Origin: Paratrimastix pyriformis
Taxonomy: Eukaryota; Preaxostyla; Paratrimastigidae
Direction: 5' to 3'
Length of the DNA: 52,500 nucleotides
Assembly (NCBI GenBank): GCA_027972325.1
Contig: JAPMOS010000007.1
Span: forward strand, 1 to 52,500
Part shown: positions 10,801 through 22,800 of the stretch, one piece after another
Position numbering within the stretch: position 1 is the first letter of the stretch
How the letters are laid out: every line of letters starts with the position of its first letter
Notes under the pieces: generated by a model
Seen by the model: the letters and a program-made list of their open reading frames with translations, nothing else
What the model was told of the DNA's origin: nothing
Databases searched by the model: none
Translations under genes and position numbers: made by a program

Positions 10801-13800
10801 GGGGCCTTCAGAGCAGCGAGGGCCGTGTAGGAGGTGGAGAGGTCGCGGAGCAGGATGCTGAGCGACCAGCCGTCAATCAGGGAGTGGTGCATGGAGTAAT
10901 GCAGGAAATAGTGCTTCGAAAGGGGCGAGAGAACCAGCCCGGCCCTGAAGAGGGGCGCCCTGTGGAGGTCGAAGCGACGCCTGCGGTCGTCGGCGACGAG
11001 GGCCTCGACGGCGGCGTGCTCGTCCTCGCCCGCGGCCAGGCTCAGGGCCGCCACCCGCCAGGGCAGCCCCACCCGGCCCGGCTCCATGACGTACTGCAGC
11101 GGGGCCCCGGCGTGCTCCCAGGCCAGGCCCGTCCGCAGGATGGGGTGCCGCTCCATGACCGCCCGCCAGGCCCCCTCGAGGGCCTCCACGTCGACGGCCC
11201 CCTCGAGCTCCATCACCGACTGCACCAGGTAGGCGTCCGAGTCGGGCGCGTACAGGGCGTGGAAGAGCATGCCCTCCTGCATGGGGCTCAGCGGGTAGGC
11301 GTCCTCCACGCCCGGGCCCAGCCGCCCCAGCACCTCGTCCACCAGCGCCTGCTGCTGGGCCGCCGTCAGGCCCTCCCGGCCCCACTGGCGCTGCAGCAGC
11401 TCGAAGTCCGAGGGCGTGTACCCGTGCACCCCGGCCCGGGTGCAGTGCCCGATCAGGGCCCGCAGGCACTCCTCGTACCGCCGCGCCACGGCCTCCACCT
11501 CCCCCGCGGCCAGCACCGTGTCGTTGAAGGTCCACTGCATCTCCAGCACCCCGCCCGCACCAGCCCGTTGATCGACAGCAGCGCCGTGGCGTGGTTCCGC
11601 TCGGAGATGGCCGAGCCGCACCCCTCGGCCCCCATCCCGAGGTCCGTAAAGACCCGGCCATCGGCCGCCGCGCAGCCGCCCGGCGTCGGCGTGGGGGTGC
11701 AGCTGCGCGACGGGGGTGCGCTCTCGGCGGCGCTCGTCGTCGGCCCGCCGCCCCCGCCGAACTGCCCGAGGTAATTGAAGGACACCTCGGGTTCCGGGGC
11801 CCCGCGGACCGCCTCGGCCGCTCGGGCGAGGACCTCCGCGGTCTCGCCTCCCCGGGCTGCTGCTGCTTGCTGGCCGGCGCCGGACTCGCGGGCATCCGGG
11901 CCTGCCAGCGTCGGGGCGGCGGCGGCCCCCAGGGTAGTGGCGGGGCCGCCACCATGCGGCGGAGCAGCCCGTGGCCAAGGCCCCGGCCGGGCACGGCCCG
12001 CAGCTGCTCCTTGACGGCCTTCAAAACCCGCCCCAGGCGCAACTCCTCGGCGGTGCCTGCCTCCGGGCGCGTGCCTGCGGCCGCCGCAGTCCAGCCACTC
12101 AAAGCCGCCGCCGCGCTGGCGGCCCCGGTCGGGTCGTCGGTGGCGAGAGACCCGTGGCGGCGCTCGACACGCCGCCGCCGCCGGCTGTTGCTACTGCTGC
12201 GGCTGCGGCTGCAGCAGCAGCGACGGCAGCGACGGCGCCCGACTCCTGAAGGACAACCGGGTAGCTGGTGGTGAACCAGCCCACCGTCTGCGAGAGATCC
12301 ATGGCACCCCCGCTGGCAGTCAGCTCCCCGACCCGGTCGCTCTCGCGGCCGTGGCCCTCCAGCAGCAGGTACAGCGAGCTCGGAGCCCCCGGGGCCGGGG
12401 CCGTCCACTCGCCCACGGCCACCAGCAGGGCCGCCAGCAGGGCGTCGTTGATCTGCGTCCGGTAGGCGGCCGGCACCCGCTGCAGCAGGGCCGCGGTCTC
12501 GGGGGCCGTCAGCTGCACCGTGACGCCCCGGTTGTGGGGCAGCCGCCGCTGCTGCTGCTGCTGGGTGGCCCCCGGCCGGACGGGCAGCCGCGAGGAGAAC
12601 AGCGAGGCCGCCGCGGCAGAGGAGAGCAGCCCGCTCATCAGCGGCGAGGTGGGCCGCGACCGGGGCACGGACCCCGTCGCCAGCCCCGGGCCGGCAGCCG
12701 GCAGCGCCTCGCTGGCTTCTGGGTGCCGTCCCGCAGCCGCAGCCGCCGCAATCGCACCGCCTTCGGCAACGGAAGGAGCCGCGGCCGCCAGGTGTTCGGT
12801 TGCCCAGCGGGCCACCTCGACCCAGTGGGGCGCCTCGGCCGCCAGGGCCTCGGCCCGGCAGGCCCGCTCCAGGGCCGCCGCCCAGCCGGCAAAGGTGGTC
12901 CCCTTGGGGCCGGCGCCCGTCCAGGGCTCGGCCCGGTCTGCCCGCAGGGCCGCTTGGTAGGCCCGCTCCAGGTCGGGCACCAGGATGCGCCACGAGACCC
13001 CGTCCACCACCAGGTGGTGCACCACCACCAGCACACGCTGCCGCCACCCCAGCGACGCCGCCGCCCCCGCCGCCGCCCCCGCCGCCGCAGGGGAGGCCTC
13101 CTCGCACGCCGCCTCCAGCAGCACCACCGCCACCAGCCGGCCCGCCCACGGGTCCAGCGACCGCTGCGCCGCCTCCGCGGCCGCCTCCGCCTCGGCCGGG
13201 CTGCGCACCGTCACCGCCCGCACAGCCGCCGCCGCCAGCTCGCCCGCCACCTCGGGCCCGCGCACCTCCTGCTGCACCTGCTGCCCCACCGCCGCAGCCG
13301 CCGCAGCCGCCGCACCGATGGCCCCTTCGCCGGCGGCGGAGGTGGTGCCGCCGGTGGCGTCGTTGGTGGCGGTGGCGGTGGTGGCGGCGGCGGGGAGGTG
13401 CCGATACCGGGCCCGGAGCATGTCGTGCCGCACCAGCAGCCGCCGCACCGCCTCCCGCAGCGGGCCCACCTCCACCCGCACCCCGTCCGCGCCGCCGCCG
13501 CCCTGCACGGCCACCATCACGGCCTGGTTGAAGTGGCCCGCCGCCTCGAAGCCCTCCTCGAAGAACCACCGCTGGATGGGCGTCAGCGGCACCAGCCCCT
13601 CCACCACCCCCGGGCCGCCCGAGGCCGTCGCCACGCCACTCGAAGCGCCGCCAGCGCCGACGTCCGCCCGGGCCGCCTGGGCCAGCTGCTCCACCGTCGG
13701 GCCCCGGAAGATGTCCTTCACGGTCAGCTGCAGGCCCCGCTGGCGCGCCCGCGAGACCAGCTGGATGCTGACGATCGAGTCGCCCCCCAGCCGGAAGAAG

Positions 13801-16800
13801 CTCTCCCGCACCCCGACCCGCTCCACCGGCAGGTGCAGCACCTCGGCCATCACCTCGGCCAGGGTCCGCTCGGCGGCAGTCCGAGGGGCAACGTACCCGT
13901 CATTCGAATCACTCTCCCTCGGTGGAGCGGGCAGGGCCTTCCGGTCCACCTTCCCGGTGGCGCCGATGGGCATCCGCTCGATGGCCACCAGTGCGCTGGG
14001 CATCATGTATCCGGGCAGGTGGTTCGCGAGCTCCGCACGGATCGACCTGACAAGGTCCTCGTGCCCCGTGCCATCCTTCGAGGACTCTCCGAGTGGAGAC
14101 GGCACAACGTAGGCCACCAGGCGCCGCTGGCCGGGCGTGTCCTCACGCACCATGGCCACGGCCTGCTGGACGCCCGCCTGGCGGGTCAGGGCCGCCTCGA
14201 CCTCGCCCAGCTCGATGCGGAACCCGCGCAGCTTGACCTGGCCGTCCATCCGGCCCAGGAATTCCAGCTGGCCGTCGGGCAGCCACCGGCACAGATCGCC
14301 CGTCGCGTACATGTTCATCCGCGCCCCCTCAGGGGGCAGCCCCCAGGCCTCGGCGATGAAGGGGTCGGGCAGGAAGCGCTCGGCGGTCAGCTCGGGCCGG
14401 TTGTGGTAGCCCCGGGCCACCCCATCGCCGCCCACCCACAGCTCCCCGGGCACCCCGATGGGGCAGGGCTGCCGGTGCCGGTCCAGCACGTAGCAGGTCG
14501 AGTTGGCAATGGGCCGCCCGATGGGCACCACCTCCCGGCCTCGCATATTTTCGGCCGAGACGCGCCCCATCGTGCTGACGACCGAGTTCTCCGTGGGGCC
14601 GTAGGCATTCCAGGCTTGCAGGTCCGGGTGGCGGGCGAGCTGCTCGGCCATGGGCATGGGCATCGCCTCCCCGCCGAAGCCGACCCAGCGGAGCTCCTGG
14701 AAGATGGTCGGGATCTCGGCCAGGTAGACCTTGCCCAGCTGGGTGGGCATCGACATCCACGAGATCTTGCACTCGCGCATCCAGCCGAGGATGGCCTCCG
14801 GCGAGAGCACACCCGCCGGCGGGACGATGTGCAGTGCTGCAGAGGAGGAGGGACGATACAAAACGTGAGCACACCGGGGGACGCCACACCGACCGCTCCC
14901 CCGCACCATGTCAAAGGAGTCGACAGACTTGCGCCACGACACAGGCAATTCCAGAGCGGCTCACCGGCGGCGTCGAAGGAGATGTTGAAGTTGAATCCGC
15001 AATGGTCGGTGGGGAAGGTGGTGTGGCACGGGTTCCACACCAAGCGGACGATGCCACAGTGCGGGACGAGGACGCCCTTGGGCATGCCCGTCGAACCGGA
15101 GGTGTAGATCATGTTCACCAGGCTGTGCGCGGAAGGGCGGTGCCAGCTGGCCGGTGTGGCCGAAGGCGAGACCTCGGTCTCCTCGTGGCGAACATCGTGG
15201 AGGGCGCCGCCGGGATGGTAGCGGAAGACCCGGTCGGCGGAGCCCTCAAGGGCGGCCAGCTTCGTCTGCCCGGCCGCGTCCACCAGGATTGCCGCTGGAG
15301 CGCTGTCTTCCAGCATGTACTGCAGACGACCCGCGGGCAGTTCGGGATCGATGGGCACGTACGCCCCGCCCGCCTTCAGCACCCCCAAAACGGCCGCGAC
15401 AAAGGCAACGCCGCGCTCCATGCAGACGCCCACCAGCCTGTCGGCCTCCACCCCGAGGCCCCGCAGGACGGCCCCGATGCGGTCCGCCTCGGCGTTCAGC
15501 TGCCCGTAGGTGAGGCTGAGTGAGCCCATTTGGACGGCAACCTTGGCAGGGTGGCGGGCCACACATTCCTCGAAGAGCTCATGGACGCATTTGTCGGAGG
15601 GATATGAGTGACGCGTGTGGTTCCACTCGAATAGCACCCGGTGGCGCTCGTCGGTGGACATGAGGGGCAGCTCCCTGATAGGCTGTCCGATGAGGGCGGG
15701 ATCCGAGAAGGCCGCGAAGAGGGCCTCCATGTGTTCGGTCATGCGGGCGATCGTGGGGGGCTCGAAGAGGTCCGTGCTGTACTCGATGCCGATGGTCCAG
15801 GTGCCGGCAGGCCCCACGGACGAGAAGAGCGAGAGGTCGAACTTGGCCACGGGTGCCTGGTGATCCACTGTGGCAACGGCCCGGGGGAACAGCTGCGAGG
15901 GGCCCCGAGGATGCTCTTCGTGGCCGCAGGTGACCTGGAAGATGGGACTGATGTTGAGGGCCCGCTCGACGTGGAGCTGCTCGACGAGGGCCTCGAAGGG
16001 GACGTCCTGGTGGGCGTGGGCGCCCAGCATGGCCTCGCGGACCCGGCCCAGCAGCTGGCCCACGGTGGGCTGGTCCCCGAAGCGCGTCCGGATGGCCAGC
16101 GTGTTGACGAAGAACCCCACCAGGCCCTCGATCTCCTCGAAGCGCCGCCCCGCGATTGGCGTGCCCACCACCACGTCCTCCTGGCCCGTGTACCGGTGCA
16201 GCAGCGCCTGGAAGCAGGCCAGCACCGTCATGAAGAGGGTCGCCCCGTGGCGCTCCCCCAGCCGCCGCACCCGCTCCAGCAGGCCCGCCGGCATGGCCCG
16301 CACCTGGACCCCGCCCCGGTAGCTCATCTCCCGCGGCCGGGCGTGGTCCGTGGGCAGCTGCAGCACCTCGGGCGCACCCGCCAGCTCCCGCCGCCAGTAC
16401 TCCAGCTGCTCAGCCAGCACCGCGCCCCGCAGCCAGCCCCGCTGCCACAGCGCGTAGTCCGCGTACTGCAGCGGCAGCGGCGCGAGGCCCGCCCGGGCCG
16501 CCAGGGTCGTGACGGCAGCCCCGGTCCCGGCCACGGCTCCGGCCGCCTCGGACCCGGCCTCGGACCCGGCCCCGACCCGGCCCGCGCAGGCGGCCCCGTA
16601 GAGCAGGCCCACCTCGCGCCACAGGACCCCCATCGACCAGCCGTCGCTGGCAATGTGGTGCATCGTCACCAGCAGCACGTGCTCCGGCTCCGGCTTCTGC
16701 TGCTCCGGCTCGGCAGCACCACCGGCCGCCGTCCCCGCCCCCGGCGCCGCCGCCGCCGCGAGGCGCACCAGCCGCACCCGCAGCAGCGGGCCCGCGGCCA

Positions 16801-19800
16801 GGTCGAAGCCCGTCTCGGCCTCGGCCTGCGCCACCGCGGCCGCCTCGGCCTCGCTGTGGGGCCGGCCCCCCTCGACCAGCTCCACCCACCGGCCGCCCCA
16901 CTGCCCCGCCGGGCACACCACCTGCGCCGGCTCCTCGCCGCTCCCGCTCCCGCTCCCGCTCCCGCTGCCGGGCGCCCCCTCGGCGAAGACCGTCCGTAGG
17001 GCCTCGTGCCGCTCCACCAGCGCCCCGAAGGCCGCCTCCAGGGCCCCCACCTCCAGCGGGCCCCGCAGCCGCCCCCCGCCGGGATGTTGTACAGCGCCCG
17101 GTTGGCCACCAGCCGGTCCAGGAACCACAGCCGCTGCTGGGCAAACGACAGCGGCACCCGGCCCGGACGCGGCCCGCTCACCCCGATCCGCACCACGGTC
17201 GGGGCATCAGCACCCCCAGCACCTGCAGCAGCAGCACCAACATCAGTCGGGGTCGCAGTCGCAGTCGCGGCCTCCGTGCTCGTGGCGGCGGCAGCAGCGG
17301 CGGCCTGGCGGAGGCCCTCGATGTGGGCCGCCAGGGCCTCCACGGTGGGGTGCTCGAAGACCGCCCGCACCGAGACCTCCACCCCGCACTGGCGCCGCAG
17401 CCGCGAGACCAGCTGCGTGGCCAGCAGCGAGTGGCCCCCCAGCCCGAAGAAGCTCGCCCCGGCCCCGACGGCCCCCTCGGGCACCGCCAGCACGGCCCCG
17501 TACAGCGACGCAACCTCACGCTCGGCCGCGGTCCGCGGGGCGACGTGCTCCTCCTCCGCCGCCCCCGCCGCCCCGCTGCCGGCCCCCGGCACGGGCAGGG
17601 CCTTCCGGTCCACCTTCCCGGTGGGCCCCAGCGGGACCGCCTCGATGGCCACCATCGCGCTGGGCACCATGTAGGGCGGCAGGTCCTTCCCGAGGGCCGC
17701 CTTGAGGCCCCCCAGGGCCGCCTTCGGGTCCTCCGCCCTCAGCCGGTCCGCCAGCACCACGTAGGCCACCAGGCGCCGCTGGCCGGGCGTGTCCTCACGC
17801 ACCATGGCCACGGCCTGCTGGACGCCCGCCTGGCGGGTCAGGGCCGCCTCGACCTCGCCCAGCTCGATGCGGAACCCGCGCAGCTTGACCTGGCCGTCCA
17901 TCCGGCCCATGTACTCCACCAGGCCCCCCGGCAGCCACCGGCACAGGTCCCCCGTCCGGTACATGCGCCACCCGCGGCCCGGCTCCAGCGCAGGCAGCTT
18001 GTCGCCCCAGGCCTCGGCGATGAAGGGGTCGGGCAGGAAGCGCTCGGCGGTCAGCTCGGGCCGGTTGTGGTAGCCCCGGGCCACGCCCTCCCCACCCACC
18101 CACAGCTCGCCCGGCACCCCCATGGGGCAGAATTGCATGTGCTTGTCCAGGATGTAGCAGGTGGTGTTGCTGACGGGATGCCCGATGGGGATGGTGGTCC
18201 GGTTGCCCAGGCTGGCCCGGGTCACCTGGAAGCAGCAGCTCGTCACCGAGTTCTCCGTCGGCCCGTACAGGTTGCTATGTGCCGTGTGTGTGTGTGTGTG
18301 TGGGGGGGAATGAATACAGGGAAAATGGCACTGCGATCGAAAAGTGTCATGCCGGATCTGCGACGGGGGCGAGACGCGACAAGACGGCGGGGGCCCGTGG
18401 GATGGGGGCGAGGAGTGGGAGCTGGGGGGCAGGGTCCGGACATGCACACGGTGTTGGCGAAGTCCTGCACGCGCCGCCCCAGCGTGGGGTCGGCCGCCTC
18501 GCCGCCGAAGCCGATCCAGCGGAGGTTGGGGAAGGGCGCGGGATCCTCCTGGAGGCAGAGGTGCAGAAGCTGCGGCGCCAGGTAGAGCTTGGTCACCCGC
18601 TCCTCCGCCATCATGCGCAGGATGAGCTTGGGCTCGAGGGTCTGTTCGCGGCTCATCACGTACAGAACTGCACCGGCGGGGGAGAACGCCGAGGGGTGTC
18701 AATGGGCAATCGAGCAGGGGCCACACAGAAGAGGCGGTGGGGGCGCGGCGCAGAGGGGGCGACAGACTGCATCCGTTGGTGAGGGGCGTCCAGAGCTCGA
18801 AGGTGGCCGCGTCGAAGGAGACGCTCGAGAAGAGCGGCAGCACGTCGTCGGGCTCAATCTTGACGTAGGTCTTCCCCCGCAGCAGCCGGGCCACCCCGTG
18901 GTGCTCGATGAGGCACCCCTTGGGCATCCCCGTGGAGCCCGAGGTGTAGATGACGTAGATCAGGTTGCGGCTGTGGGGCGGCCGCCAGCTGGGCGGGGGC
19001 CGGGCCCGGTCGAGGGCCTCGCCCTCGGCGAAGAGGTCGTCGTCGTCGCCTTCCTGCAGGAGGCCCTCGCCCGCGTAGCGGAGCTGGCGCCCCTCGAAGG
19101 AGGCGCACCCGGCCAGGGTCTGCTCGCCGGACCGGTCGACCAGCACCACCTGGACGGCGCAGTCGGCCAGCATGTAGGCCAGCCGGCCCGCGGGGTAGGC
19201 CGGGTCGAGGGGCAGGTAGGCCCCGCCCGCCTTGAGGACCCCCAGCAGGCAGATGATCAGGTCGGCCGAGCGCTCCATGCAGACGCCGACCACCTGCTCG
19301 GGCCCCACGCCCAGCATGCGCAGGGCGGCCGCGACCCGGTTGGCCATGCGGTCGACCTGGCGGAAAGTGTAGCGCACCTTGCCGTAGACCAGCGATTCGT
19401 GGTCGGGGTCCCGAGCCGCGCACTCCTCGAAGAGCTCGTGCACGCACTTGTCCCCCGGGAAGGCCGCCTGCGACTGGTTGAAGTCGACCAGCAGCTGGCG
19501 GCGTTCGTCGGGGCCCAGAAGGGGAAGCGAGTCCACCACAGCAACCGAGGGCGCGGGAGGCGGAGCGGGATGCGCGAAGGGAAGCGCCGGAGCCGCCTCA
19601 GAGGACGCGGCGAAACCCTGCAGGAGGCGCTCCATGTGGTCGCCCATCCGTGCGGCCGTGGCCTCGTCGAAGAGGTCCGTACAGTACTCCAGGGACAGGG
19701 TCCAGGCCCCGGCGGGCCCAACGGACGAGACGAGGGTCAGATCGAACTTGGCGGTGGCGGCCGAGTCGACCGGGTCCAGCGGGGCGGCAGCAAGGCGGGA

Positions 19801-22800
19801 AAACGAGGCCTGCGGCCCGGTGGTGTCGTCGGAGTGTGTGAACATGACCTGGAAGACCGGGTTGATGTTGAGGGCCCGCTCGACGTGGAGCTGCTCGACG
19901 AGGGCCTCGAAGGGGACGTCCTGGTGGGCGTGGGCGCCCAGCATGGCCTCGCGGACCCGGCCCAGCAGCTGGCCCACGGTGGGCTGGTCCCCGAAGCGCG
20001 TCCGGATGGCCAGCGTGTTGACGAAGAACCCCACCAGGCCCTCGATCTCCTCGAAGCGCCGCCCCGCGATTGGCGTGCCCACCACCACGTCCTCCTGGCC
20101 CGTGTACCGGTGCAGCAGCGCCTGGAAGCAGGCCAGCACCGTCATGAAGAGGGTCGCCCCGTGGCGCTCCCCCAGCCGCCGCACCCGCTCCAGCAGGCCC
20201 GCCGGCATGGCCCGCACCTGGACCCCGCCCCGGTAGCTCATCTCCCGCGGCCGGGCGTGGTCCGTGGGCAGCTGCAGCACCTCGGGCGCACCCGCCAGCT
20301 CCCGCCGCCAGTACTCCAGCTGCTCAGCCAGCACCGCGCCCCGCAGCCAGCCCCGCTGCCACAGCGCGTAGTCCGCGTACTGCAGCGGCAGCGGCGCGAG
20401 GCCCGCCCGGGCCGCCAGGGTCGGCCGCACGGTCCCGGCCACCCGGCCCCGGCCCCTGCCGGCGGCCCACCTCGCGCCACAGGACCCCCATCGACCAGCC
20501 GTCGCTGGCAATGTGGTGCATCGTCACCAGCAGCACGTGCTCCGGCTCCGGCTTCTGCTGCTCCGGCTCGGCAGCACCACCGGCCGCCGTCCCGCCCCGG
20601 CGCCGCCGCCGCCGCGAGGCGCACCAGCCGCACCCGCAGCAGCGGGCCCGCGGCCAGGTCGAAGCCCGTCTCGGCCTCGGCCTGCGCCACCGCGGCCGCC
20701 TCGGCCTCGCTGTGGGGCCGGCCCCCCTCGACCAGCTCCACCCACCGGCCGCCCCACTGCCCCGCCGGGCACACCACCTGCGCCGGCTCCTCGCCGCTCC
20801 CGCTCCCGCTCCCGCTGCCGGGCGCCCCCTCGGCGAAGACCGTCCGTAGGGCCTCGTGCCGCTCCACCAGCGCCCCGAAGGCCGCCTCCAGGGCCCCCAC
20901 CTCCAGCGGGCCCCGCAGCCGCACCCCCGCCGGGATGTTGTACAGCGCCCGGTTGGCCACCAGCCGGTCCAGGAACCACAGCCGCTGCTGGGCAAACGAC
21001 AGCGGCACCCGGCCCGGACGCGGCCCGCTCACCCCGATCCGCACCACGGTCGGGGCATCAGCACCCCCAGCACCTGCAGCAGCAGCACCAACATCAGTCG
21101 GGGTCGCAGTCGCAGTCGCGGCCTCCGTGCTCGTGGCGGCGGCAGCAGCGGCGGCCTGGCGGAGGCCCTCGATGTGGGCCGCCAGGGCCTCCACGGTGGG
21201 GTGCTCGAAGACCGCCCGCACCGAGACCTCCACCCCGCACTGGCGCCGCAGCCGCGAGACCAGCTGCGTGGCCAGCAGCGAGTGGCCCCCCAGCCCGAAG
21301 AAGCTCGCCCCGGCCCCGACGGCCCCCTCGGGCACCGCCAGCACGGCCCCGTACAGCGACGCAACCTCACGCTCGGCCGCGGTCCGCGGGGCGACGTGCT
21401 CCTCCTCCTCCGCCGCCCCCGCCGCCCCGCTGCCGGCCCCCGGCACGGGCAGGGCCTTCCGGTCCACCTTCCCGGTGGGCCCCAGCGGGACCGCCTCGAT
21501 GGCCACCATCGCGCTGGGCACCATGTAGGGCGGCAGGTCCTTCCCGAGGGCCGCCTTGAGGCCCCCCAGGGCCGCCTTCGGGTCCTCCGCCCTCAGCCGG
21601 TCCGCCAGCACCACGTAGGCCACCAGGCGCCGCTGGCCGGGCGTGTCCTCACGCACCATGGCCACGGCCTGCTGGACGCCCGCCTGGCGGGTCAGGGCCG
21701 CCTCGACCTCGCCCAGCTCGATGCGGAACCCGCGCAGCTTGACCTGGCCGTCCATCCGGCCCATGTACTCCACCAGGCCCCCCGGCAGCCACCGGCACAG
21801 GTCCCCCGTCCGGTACATGCGCCACCCGCGGCCCGGCTCCAGCGCAGGCAGCTTGTCGCCCCAGGCCTCGGCGATGAAGGGGTCGGGCAGGAAGCGCTCG
21901 GCGGTCAGCTCGGGCCGGTTGTGGTAGCCCCGGGCCACGCCCTCCCCACCCACCCACAGCTCGCCTGGCACCCCCACGGGGCAGGGCTGCCCCTGCCGGT
22001 CCAGCACGTAGCAGGTCGAGTTGCTGATGGGCCGCCCGATGGGGGTCGTCGCGTAGGGGCGCAGCTCGTCCTCCCGCACGCCGAAGCACACGCTGAAGGT
22101 GGTGTTCTCGGTGGGCCCGTACCCGTTGACGCACCGGGTCTGCCCCAGCCGGAGCAGCTTGTAGGGCAGCTGCGGGTCGCAGGCCTCGCCGCCGAAGAGC
22201 AGGTACTTGAGCCCCGCGAAGGCGGCCTCGTCCTCGGCCAGGTAGCTCTGCAGCAGCGGGGGCGTGATCCACTGGGCCTCGATGCGGGCCTCCCTCAGGA
22301 AGCTCAGGAAGAGCGAGGGCGTCAGCACCTGCTCGCGGCTCATGCAGCACACCGTGCCCCCGTTCAGCCACGGGCCCCAGATCTCCAGGGTGGCCGCGTC
22401 GAAGGACACCGTCGCAAACTGCGAGAACCGCAGGCCCTCCTCGAGCCGCATGAAGGTCTGGTTCCGCACCAGCCGCACCACGGCCCGCTGCTCGACCATG
22501 CACCCCTTGGGCATCCCCGTCGAGCCCGAGGTGTAGATGACGTAGGCCAGGTCGGTGGGCCCACAGCGGGCGCCTTCGGCATCGGCCTGGCACCCGCTCG
22601 CGGGTTCGGCTTCGCGGCCCTGGGCCCCCTCGGAGGGAGGGAAGACCACCACCTGCCCGGCGAAGTCGGCGAGCCGTGTGGCCAGGGAGGCCTGGGTGAC
22701 GACCACCGGGGCGGCCGTGTCGGTCAGCATGAAGCGCACCCGGGCCGGAGGGTAGTCCGGGTCGATGGGCACGTACGCGCCCCCGGCCAGGCTGACGGCC

